45,284 nucleotides of DNA from an uncultured Eubacteriales bacterium. GTDB taxonomy: Bacteria; Bacillota; Clostridia; Oscillospirales; Oscillospiraceae. The stretch is from assembly GCA_902465435.1 (NCBI GenBank), contig CABQNH010000012.1, positions 1 to 45,284 on the forward strand, written 5' to 3'. The translations under genes and the position numbers were made by a program. Within the stretch, counting starts at the first letter, position 1, and each line of letters begins with the position of its first letter. Shown here one piece after another: positions 39,562 to 45,284 of the stretch. Below the pieces are notes generated by a model. It saw only the letters and a program-made list of their open reading frames with translations. It searched no databases and was not told where the DNA came from.

Positions 39562-39657
39562 CTTATCAAGAGTGGCGGAGGGACCGGCCCTATGAAGCCC
39601 GACAACCTGCGAAAGCAAGGTGCCAATTCCGGCGGTAGTAATCGACAGATGAGGAAA
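39562..39657 (+). promoter_or_regulatory. SAM-I (S-box) riboswitch
   Basis: The aptamer shows the S-box consensus in order: CTTATCAAGAG, GGCGGAGGGACCGGCCC, TATGAAGCCC, GACAACC, an AAGGTGCCAATTCC strand and the closing GATGAG that pairs with the start. SAM binding stabilises the aptamer and lets the terminator downstream form, switching metK off when SAM is plentiful. Confidence 0.95.
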
Positions 39658-39666
39658 TGAAGCTTC

Positions 39667-39700
39667 ATGCACCCTGTCGAACGGCAGCGTGCATTTTTTG
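39667..39700 (+). terminator. Terminator of the SAM riboswitch
   Basis: ATGCACCCTG and CAGCGTGCAT pair with one mismatch around a TCGAACGG-type loop; TTTTTTG follows. It lies 26 nt before the metK start. Confidence 0.9.
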
Positions 39701-39725
39701 TTTCCCACAGAAAGGAAGTACACAA

Positions 39726-40886
39726 ATGAAAAAACGTATCTTTACCTCCGAGTCCGTCACGGAGGGACATCCCGACAAGGTCTGCGACCAGATCTCCGAC
39801 GGCGTACTTGACGCCATTTTGGCGAAGGACCCCGGCGCGCGCGTTGCCTGCGAGTGTGCTACCACGACCGGCATGGTGCTTGTCATGGGTGAGATTTCCA
39901 CCGACTGCTATGTTGACATCGCGCACGTCGCACGCGACACGCTGTGCCGCATCGGCTATGACAGCGCAGAGGCCGGCTTCAACGGCAGAACCTGCGCCGT
40001 GCTCACCGCGATCGACGAGCAGTCCGGCGATATCGCCATGGGCGTCAACAGCTCCTATGACGAGGCCGAACAGACCGGCGCGGGCGATCAGGGTATGATG
40101 TTCGGCTTCGCCTGCGACGAGACGAAGGAACTGATGCCCGCTCCCATTTCCTACGCGCACAATCTTACCAAGGCGTTGTCCGCCGCGCGCAAATCCGGCA
40201 AGTTCGGCTGGCTGCGGCCGGATGGAAAAAGTCAGGTTTCCGTGCAGTACGGCGAGGACGGCAGCGTGGAGCGCATCGATACCGTCGTTGTTTCGACCCA
40301 GCACGCCGACAGCATCGCCATTTCCGATCTGCGTGAGGCCGTGATTGAAGAGATCATCAAGCCGAATCTCCCCTCTCGCCTGTTGGACAGCAGCACAAAA
40401 TATTATGTCAACCCAACCGGCCGCTTTGTAATCGGCGGTCCGGTCGGCGATTCCGGCCTGACCGGCAGAAAGATCATCGTGGATACCTACGGCGGCTACG
40501 CGTCTCACGGCGGCGGAGCCTTCTCCGGCAAGGATCCCACAAAGGTCGACCGCAGCGCAGCCTATATGGCGCGCTATATTGCGAAGAACATCGTCGCGGC
40601 CGGTCTGGCCAAAAAGTGTCAGATCGAGCTGGCTTATGCCATCGGCGTCGCGCATCCCGTCTCCGTGCTGGTCGAAACCTATGGCACCGGCAAGCTTCCG
40701 GATTACCGACTCTCCGAGCTGGTGACGGAATGCTTTGATCTGCGTCCGGCGTCCATCATCCGCACGCTGAATCTTCGCCGCCCGATCTACCAGCAGGTTG
40801 CCGCCTACGGTCACTTTGGCCGTCTCGACCTCGACCTGCCGTGGGAGAAGCTGGATCGCGTCGACGAACTCCTGAAAAACGCATAA
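39726..40886 (+). CDS. metK: S-adenosylmethionine synthetase
   Basis: 386 residues from ATG 39726 (AAAGGAAG upstream); an in-frame extension to 39657 lies in the riboswitch and is rejected. It makes SAM from methionine and ATP. Motifs: FTSESVTEGHPDKVCDQISD, GAGDQGMMFG (methionine/ATP loop) and the P-loop-like GGGAFSGKDPTKVDRSAAY. It is controlled by the SAM-I riboswitch and is divergent from the salvage operon that recycles SAM by-products. Full length. Confidence 0.98.
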   Translation: MKKRIFTSESVTEGHPDKVCDQISDGVLDAILAKDPGARVACECATTTGMVLVMGEISTDCYVDIAHVARDTLCRIGYDSAEAGFNGRTCAVLTAIDEQSGDIAMGVNSSYDEAEQTGAGDQGMMFGFACDETKELMPAPISYAHNLTKALSAARKSGKFGWLRPDGKSQVSVQYGEDGSVERIDTVVVSTQHADSIAISDLREAVIEEIIKPNLPSRLLDSSTKYYVNPTGRFVIGGPVGDSGLTGRKIIVDTYGGYASHGGGAFSGKDPTKVDRSAAYMARYIAKNIVAAGLAKKCQIELAYAIGVAHPVSVLVETYGTGKLPDYRLSELVTECFDLRPASIIRTLNLRRPIYQQVAAYGHFGRLDLDLPWEKLDRVDELLKNA

Positions 40887-40920
40887 GCGCGCTGCTTTGC
40901 GCCGCAGACAAGCCTGCCTC

Positions 40921-40947
40921 CATACCATATGCATGGCATATGGTATG
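40921..40947 (+). repeat. metK terminator-like palindrome, left copy
   Basis: CATACCATATGC and GCATATGGTATG pair perfectly (12 bp) around ATG. Bases 40924-40944 are repeated exactly at 41200-41220 on the far side of element D. Confidence 0.85.
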
Positions 40948-41199
40948 GCTGTCAATAAAGTCCGTAACCGTCAAAATGAGAAAACTATTTTGACGATTTT
41001 CCCTTTCAGCGTATCCATATCATTTTATAGAGAAATCCAAGTAAATTACCTTTAAAAATAAGGATATGGTCTATTGTTTTGACTTACTTCGGAACTCTCG
41101 CCCTACCGTACCTATGTACGCCGACTGGCGCGAGTTACTCGTATTCCGAACTTTCTTGATAGTCTGCCAGCGTGTCAAAAAAGGTTTTTTGACACGCTG
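40945..41199 (+). repeat. Dispersed element copy D (complete)
   Basis: 255 bp with the same order of parts as copy C: GGCTGTCAATAAAGTCCGTAA, hairpin CGTCAAAAT/ATTTTGACG, variable middle, TTTTGACTTACTTCGGAA, the CTACCGTACCTATGTACG block, GGCGCGAGTT, right inverted repeat TTCCGAACTTTCTTGATAG (41144-41162) and the terminal AGCGTGTCAAAAAA/TTTTTTGACACGCT hairpin. No coding frame. It is flanked by exact 21-bp copies of a palindrome. Confidence 0.9.
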
Positions 41200-41220
41200 A
41201 CCATATGCATGGCATATGGT
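41200..41220 (+). repeat. metK terminator-like palindrome, right copy
   Basis: ACCATATGC ATG GCATATGGT, identical to 40924-40944. GGAGGCGGGC after this copy pairs with GCCTGCCTCC before the left copy, so removing the element and one repeat restores one long hairpin. Confidence 0.85.
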
Positions 41221-41274
41221 GCGGAGGCGGGCCCACTTTCAGCGTTTTTTTCTCGCCGCAGGGATATTTCCCTC

Positions 41275-41303
41275 TTGCAACTGCGCAAAAAGCTTAGTAT
41301 AAT
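41275..41303 (+). promoter_or_regulatory. Promoter of the zinc-ribbon gene
   Basis: -35 TTGCAA (41275-41280), a 17-nt spacer and -10 TATAAT (41298-41303), 30 nt before the ATG. Confidence 0.75.
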
Positions 41304-41333
41304 GTTGCAAACCATCAAAGGAGGATTCCGCAA

Positions 41334-41624
41334 ATGATTCTGGACGGCTGTCAGGGAAAACCGCGCACGCCAACCATCACAGAGAAAACCTGCCCGCAGT
41401 GCGGAAACACCGTTGAGGTCTTTTCCACCGATACGGAGGTTGCCTGTGACCGGTGCGGCTTTGTCATTTATAATGACGCCCTGAGCTGCGTGCAGTGGTG
41501 CAAATATGCCCGCCAGTGCGTCGGCGACGCGATGTATGAGAAAATGATGGAGCTTGCGGCGCTGCAGAAAGCGCACGCCGCCGAAGCGCGCAAGGCCTCC
41601 AAGGAAACTCCCGGCGCAGGATGA
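41334..41624 (+). CDS. Zinc-ribbon protein of unknown function
   Basis: 96 residues. A classical four-Cys zinc ribbon (CPQC at 20-23, CDRC at 38-41) is followed by SCVQWCKYARQCVGDAMY with three more Cys (52, 56, 62), which may hold a second metal, and a charged helical tail. Proteins of this form are common in anaerobic Clostridia, but I know of no assigned function. AAAGGAGG lies 9 nt before the ATG. It could bind nucleic acid or a redox partner. Confidence 0.85.
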   Translation: MILDGCQGKPRTPTITEKTCPQCGNTVEVFSTDTEVACDRCGFVIYNDALSCVQWCKYARQCVGDAMYEKMMELAALQKAHAAEARKASKETPGAG

Positions 41625-41831
41625 AGCCGCAGCAACGGGAGCCGGACGATGTCAACGATTCGGGCGCGCTTTTTGCGCGAAACGGCGTCCATTCCATTCC
41701 TGCCGCGCGCATGGAAACCGCCTGCCCGTGCGGTATACGCCGCGCAGATTTCTGCAGTGATCTGCCTTTCCTGCGCGCGGTAACGCTCGCCGCAAGCGGC
41801 GATGTTTTGGAGGAAGTGTAACAAGAAAAAC

Positions 41832-43166
41832 ATGGAACAGCGAAAAAAGCGCACGCGGCTCAACGCGTTTCAAATGATTATCTTCGGCTTTTTATGCGTC
41901 ATTTTACTCGGCAGCCTTCTTCTGATGCTGCCGATCTCCACGAAGGATCGCCAGGGCGCCGGCTTTCTTGACGCGCTCTTCACTGCGACCTCTGCAACCT
42001 GCGTCACGGGCTTGATCGTCCGCGATACGGCAAGCTACTGGTCAACCTTCGGCCAGTGCGTGATTCTGCTGCTGATTCAGGTGGGCGGCATGGGCGTCGT
42101 CACCATTGCGGTCAGCTTCGCCATGGTCGCCGGCCGAAAGATCAGTTTGTTTCAGCGCAGCACGATGCAGGAGGCCATCTCCGCGCCGCAGGTCGGCGGC
42201 ATTCTGCGCATGACAGGCTTTATTCTCCGCATTTCTCTCAGCATTGAGCTGCTTGGTGCGGTACTGCTCAGTTATCCCTTCTGCCGGGAGTTCGGCGCGG
42301 CGCGCGGGCTTTACTACGCCATATTTCACTCCATTTCCGCCTTCTGCAACGCAGGTTTTGACCTGATGGGCATCAAAGAACCCTTCTCCTCGCTGACAAG
42401 CTTTGCTGCGCAGCCGCTTGTGAACTTCACGATCATGGCGCTGATTATCGTGGGCGGAATTGGCTTTTTAACCTGGGACGACGTCCGCACGCACAAGCTG
42501 CGCCTGCGCCGGTACCGAATGCAGACCAAGGTCGCGCTGACGGTAAGCGCCGTTCTGATTCTTGTGCCCGCGCTCGGCTATTTTTTCTTTGAATTTCATA
42601 CGCAGCCGCTCGGCACGCGTCTGCTCTATTCGCTGTTTCAGGCCGTCACTCCGCGAACAGCGGGCTTTAACACTGCAAACCTCAGCGCGATGCGTGAGGC
42701 CGGTATCGCCGTCATGATCCTGCTGATGCTGATTGGCGGCTCGCCCGGCTCCACGGCAGGCGGCATGAAAACGACGACCGTCGGCGTGCTGTTCGCCGCC
42801 TGCGCCTCGATCTTCCGCAGGCAGGACAGCGCACATCTGTTCCGCCGCCGCGTGGATGACGCGACCGTCAAGCACGCGGCCGCCATTCTTTTGCTGTATC
42901 TCTCCCTGTTTCTTTCGTGCGGTCTTGTCATCAGCCTGCTTGAGGGGCTGCCGCTTCTCACCTGCCTGTTTGAAACGGCCTCCGCCGTCGGCACGGTCGG
43001 CCTGACGCTTGGCATCACGCCGCAGCTCGGGCTGATCTCGCACCTGCTTCTGATCGCCTTGATGTTCCTTGGCCGCGTCGGCGGCCTGACGCTGATTTAC
43101 GCCGCGCTTTCGAGCCGCCCGGCCGGGCTTTCTAAATACCCCGTCGAGCGGATCACCGTCGGATAA
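41832..43166 (+). CDS. Potassium uptake protein, TrkH/KtrB family
   Basis: 444 residues from ATG 41832. Its best ribosome-binding site (GGAGG, 41809) is rather far; ATG 41802 would add ten basic residues and cannot be excluded. Eight to ten membrane helices form four M1-P-M2 units, whose pore loops carry SATCVTGL, SAFCNAGFDLM, VTPRTAGFNT and ASAVGTVGLTLG, with the selectivity Gly residues conserved. It moves K+ (probably with Na+) inward. The regulatory subunit gene follows 15 nt later. Confidence 0.92.
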   Translation: MEQRKKRTRLNAFQMIIFGFLCVILLGSLLLMLPISTKDRQGAGFLDALFTATSATCVTGLIVRDTASYWSTFGQCVILLLIQVGGMGVVTIAVSFAMVAGRKISLFQRSTMQEAISAPQVGGILRMTGFILRISLSIELLGAVLLSYPFCREFGAARGLYYAIFHSISAFCNAGFDLMGIKEPFSSLTSFAAQPLVNFTIMALIIVGGIGFLTWDDVRTHKLRLRRYRMQTKVALTVSAVLILVPALGYFFFEFHTQPLGTRLLYSLFQAVTPRTAGFNTANLSAMREAGIAVMILLMLIGGSPGSTAGGMKTTTVGVLFAACASIFRRQDSAHLFRRRVDDATVKHAAAILLLYLSLFLSCGLVISLLEGLPLLTCLFETASAVGTVGLTLGITPQLGLISHLLLIALMFLGRVGGLTLIYAALSSRPAGLSKYPVERITVG

Positions 43167-43181
43167 GAGAGGAGAACTGTC

Positions 43182-43829
43182 ATGAAATCCATTTTACTGA
43201 TCGGACTCGGCCGCTTCGGCCGCCACGTCGCCCAAAAGCTTTACGAGCTGAAGCACGAGGTGCTTGCCATTGACACGCAGGAGGAGCGGGTCAATGCCGC
43301 CCTCCCCTTTGTGGAAAGCGCGCAGATCGGCGACGCGACAAACGAGGACTTCCTGCGCACGCTGGGCGTGCGGAACTTTGATGTATGCATCGTCGCCATC
43401 GGCGACAACTTCCAAAGCTCACTGGAGGCGACCTCGCTTTTGAAGGAGCTTGGGGCAAAGCTGGTCGTCGCGCGTGCCGCGCGCGAAATCCACGCAAAGT
43501 TCCTGCTGAAAAACGGCGCGGACGAGATCGTCTACCCGGAAAAGCAGCTTGCCGAATGGACGGCGATCCGCTACAGCTCCGACCATATCTTCGACTACAT
43601 CGAGCTGGATTCAGACCATGCCATTTTTGAGGTTTCCGTACCGGAGAGCTGGCTTGGGAAAACCGTCGGTCAGCTTGACATCCGCAAGCGCTACGGCGTC
43701 AACATCATGGCACGCAAGCAGGGCGGCAGGCTGGATCTTTCCATCTCGCCGGACACGATGCTGCGCGCCGAGGAAACGCTGTTGGTGCTCGGTTCGCTGC
43801 GCGACCTGCAAAAGTGCTTCCATACCTGA
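43182..43829 (+). CDS. Potassium transport regulatory subunit, TrkA/KtrA family
   Basis: 215 residues. An RCK_N Rossmann domain with ILLIGLGRFGRHVA (GLGRFG at 8-13) and an acidic residue after strand 2 (LAIDTQEE) binds nucleotide (ATP/ADP or NADH); the RCK_C domain covers about 140-215. It forms a cytosolic ring that gates the TrkH/KtrB channel encoded just upstream. AGAGGAG precedes the ATG. Full length for the KtrA type. Confidence 0.94.
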   Translation: MKSILLIGLGRFGRHVAQKLYELKHEVLAIDTQEERVNAALPFVESAQIGDATNEDFLRTLGVRNFDVCIVAIGDNFQSSLEATSLLKELGAKLVVARAAREIHAKFLLKNGADEIVYPEKQLAEWTAIRYSSDHIFDYIELDSDHAIFEVSVPESWLGKTVGQLDIRKRYGVNIMARKQGGRLDLSISPDTMLRAEETLLVLGSLRDLQKCFHT

Positions 43830-43875
43830 CATGCTGATCGGCCGTCGGAAATGCACCGAGGTCAGGCGGGGTTCC

Positions 43876-43911
43876 TTCAATTTTATGGTTACGGACTTTA
43901 TGGGTAGTCTA
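43876..43911 (-). repeat. Dispersed element copy E (relic of one end)
   Basis: Only the left-end block survives, inverted: GGTTACGGACTTTATGGGTAG corresponds to CTGTCAATAAAGTCCGTAACC with a few changes. A strong hairpin starts directly beside it at 43912. Confidence 0.6.
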
Positions 43912-43950
43912 ATGGCCGCGCGCCCGGCCGGGCGCACGGCCATCTGTTTA
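43912..43950 (+). terminator. Terminator hairpin of the trkH-trkA operon
   Basis: ATGGCCG (43912-43918) and CGGCCAT (43937-43943), with a perfect inner palindrome GCCCGGCCGGGC (43922-43933); CTGTTTA follows. Confidence 0.7.
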
Positions 43951-44003
43951 AATCCTGCGGAATTGTGCCACAATGCAAAGAGGGAAAATTTACAGATTCT
44001 TTA

Positions 44004-44032
44004 TGGACATTTCATGCAAAACCGAGTAAAAT
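44004..44032 (+). promoter_or_regulatory. Promoter of the rhomboid-like gene
   Basis: -35 TGGACA (44004-44009), a 17-nt spacer and -10 TAAAAT (44027-44032). Confidence 0.6.
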
Positions 44033-44062
44033 AAGGGCAAGCATTCAAAGGAGGTATCTCAC

Positions 44063-44971
44063 TTGCGTAATCTTCGCCGCGATACCGCGCGGTTTTTTTA
44101 CCGAAACCGCGACAAGGGTATTCCCAACCTCATGTTTATTTTGATTGGCATAAAACTTCTGGTCTTTCTGCTCTCTACTGCCGATGCAAGCAATTCTTTG
44201 CTTCTTTTCATTCGCTTCAGCCCGTATCTGATCCTCGAAAAGGGGCAGATCTGGCGGCTGTTCACCTATATTTTCATGCCGGATAGCGGTGGGATGATCC
44301 TTTTTGTTTTGTCGCTCATGTTCTATTACTGGGCGGGTACATCGGTCGAGAGGGCAATCGGCAGGCTGAAGTTTGACCTGTATTACCTCGCGACTGTGCT
44401 GATCCTGGATGTCGCCACCCTGATCGCCTATGCATTTTCTCCAATCTACGCCGAACTATTCGGCTATATGCTGAGCGGCTATCTCACCTATGCGCTGGTT
44501 TTTGCACTGGCGACGGTCAACAGCAGCACCGTGGTTCTTCTGTTCTTCATCCTGCCGGTGCGGCTGAAGTACCTTGCCTGGCTGGATCTGGGTTATCTTA
44601 TTTATGATATCTGCACGATGTGGCGCTCCTTCGGCGCGATGAGCCTGATCGGCCTCACCGTCCTGATTCCCTATTTTCTATTCTTCCATGACAGCTGGCG
44701 TGTTCTTCTGCCGGGCAACCGCATTTATACGAGCCGCAGCGCGCGGCAGTGGAAGAAGGCAACGGCGGAACCGAAGTCGAAGCCAAACCCGAACTGGGCG
44801 GAAAACTACCGCAGCGCCTCCGGCGAAAAGCCCTATCACCACAAATGCACCGTCTGCGGACGCACGGACACGGAGTATCCGGATTTGGAATTCCGCTACT
44901 GCTCGCGCTGCGCAGGCTACCGCTGCTACTGTATGGATCACATCAATAACCATGTGCATATCACGGAGTAA
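44063..44971 (+). CDS. Rhomboid-like membrane protein with C-terminal Cys/His zinc-binding tail
   Basis: 302 residues starting at TTG 44063 (AAGGAGG 8 nt upstream). Six or so membrane helices in the rhomboid arrangement, with the early QIWRLFTYIFMP typical of the family's first loop. The catalytic GxSG serine and the TM6 histidine are not evident, so it is probably a non-proteolytic rhomboid-like protein. The cytoplasmic tail (about 250-300) carries CTVC, CSRC, CYCMDH and two further His, a treble-clef or RING-like zinc site. The same architecture occurs in other Clostridia; the function is unknown. Confidence 0.78.
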   Translation: MRNLRRDTARFFYRNRDKGIPNLMFILIGIKLLVFLLSTADASNSLLLFIRFSPYLILEKGQIWRLFTYIFMPDSGGMILFVLSLMFYYWAGTSVERAIGRLKFDLYYLATVLILDVATLIAYAFSPIYAELFGYMLSGYLTYALVFALATVNSSTVVLLFFILPVRLKYLAWLDLGYLIYDICTMWRSFGAMSLIGLTVLIPYFLFFHDSWRVLLPGNRIYTSRSARQWKKATAEPKSKPNPNWAENYRSASGEKPYHHKCTVCGRTDTEYPDLEFRYCSRCAGYRCYCMDHINNHVHITE

Positions 44972-45058
44972 GGTTCTTGCAGCTTTCTCGCCCCGCTCGA
45001 TGCGTTATGCGAAAGCAGGCTGCCGCCATCGGCACTGCCGTTGGCTTCCGAACTCCAT

Positions 45059-45100
45059 AAAAAGGCTCTGCCGCCGCACAGTCGGGGCAGAGCCTTTTTC
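45059..45100 (+). terminator. Terminator of the rhomboid-like gene
   Basis: GGCTCTGCC (45064-45072) and GGCAGAGCC (45086-45094), preceded by AAAAA and followed by TTTTTC; usable in both directions. Confidence 0.85.
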
Positions 45101-45200
45101 TTGCCTTATACTTAGAACGCGCTACAGTCATTAAGAAAATACTTTTCAGTCCGTCAAAGAACCCATGCTTTCACGTTAAAGTCCTATACCAAACGACAAA

Positions 45201-45226
45201 CCGGCGCTGCCCGAAGGCAGCGCCGG
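45201..45226 (-). terminator. Terminator-like hairpin beside element F
   Basis: CCGGCGCTGCC and GGCAGCGCCGG form a perfect 11-bp stem with a CGAA loop. On the minus strand it is followed by TTTGTCGTTTGG, so it would terminate a gene lying to the right of the window. Confidence 0.7.
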
Positions 45227-45229
45227 TTC

Positions 45230-45284
45230 CAGCGTGTCAAAAAACCTTTTTGACACGCTGACAGACGATCAAGAAAGTTCGGAA
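45230..45284 (-). repeat. Dispersed element copy F (cut by the window edge)
   Basis: Begins CAGCGTGTCAAAAAACC with the same terminal hairpin as copies C and D, then the right inverted repeat GATCAAGAAAGTTCGGAA, where the window ends. It starts 4 nt after the hairpin at 45201-45226. Confidence 0.85.

Noticed and set aside
39540..40955. A 471-codon minus-strand frame opposite metK
   Set aside because: metK is unmistakable and the frame crosses the riboswitch.
41621..41821. A 66-codon plus-strand frame overlapping the stop of the zinc-ribbon gene (ATGA)
   Set aside because: No ribosome-binding site beyond weak GCAGG, composition not protein-like, and it fills the gap only up to trkH. It is probably chance.
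27579..45284. The dispersed repeats as a CRISPR array
   Set aside because: Copies are kilobases apart, occur in both orientations and are about 250 bp long. There are no regular spacers and no cas genes.

Overview
The window suggests a spore-forming, GC-rich member of the Clostridia, probably a gut Oscillospirales/Ruminococcaceae relative. The evidence is spoIIGA-sigE, sigG, gpr, a YlmC/YmxH gene and a Rex repressor in the chromosomal part, and a Tn1549-like conjugative element of the kind common in gut Clostridia. The species cannot be fixed from the sequence.

Bases 1 to about 21,900 are the right-hand part of an integrative conjugative element (ICE); its left end lies outside the window. 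In order: a DUF3846-like protein, a hairpin-rich candidate oriT, a DNA-cytosine methyltransferase, a chimeric MobC/LtrC-like protein, then a type IV secretion operon (VirD4, Maff2 pilin-like, MT-A70 methyltransferase, TrbL/VirB6-like, PrgI-like, VirB4, class B sortase, CHAP hydrolase). A more A+T-rich cargo block (12.2-18.2 kb) holds a LytTR/GHKL two-component system divergent from an FtsX-type ABC exporter. The recombination module follows: a sigma-region-4 regulator behind a Shine-Dalgarno-masking hairpin, a structured non-coding stretch, a MazF-like toxin with a zinc ribbon, an excisionase-like protein and a tyrosine integrase. The element ends beside a tRNA-Leu(CAA), the likely attachment site. 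No relaxase gene is visible, and the MobC fusion looks like the scar of a deletion.

Bases 22 to 45 kb are chromosomal housekeeping and sporulation genes: rex; spoIIGA-sigE; DUF951; rarA; nth; recG; rpsT; gpr; sigG; a PRC-barrel protein; rpsB-tsf; a four-gene nucleoside salvage operon (PNP, MTA/SAH deaminase, MtnA-like isomerase, class II aldolase) divergent from metK, which has a SAM-I riboswitch; a zinc-ribbon protein; a TrkH/TrkA potassium system; and a rhomboid-like membrane protein. The salvage operon reads as a deaminase-initiated 'DHAP shunt' that recycles the 5'-deoxy- or 5'-methylthio-nucleoside by-products of the SAM made by MetK.

The most unusual signal is a dispersed ~250-bp non-coding repeat with imperfect terminal inverted repeats, present as six full or partial copies between 27.5 kb and the right edge. 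Every copy abuts a terminator-like hairpin. In both complete copies the entire hairpin (33 bp and 21 bp) is repeated exactly on both sides, as if the element inserts into intrinsic terminators and duplicates them.
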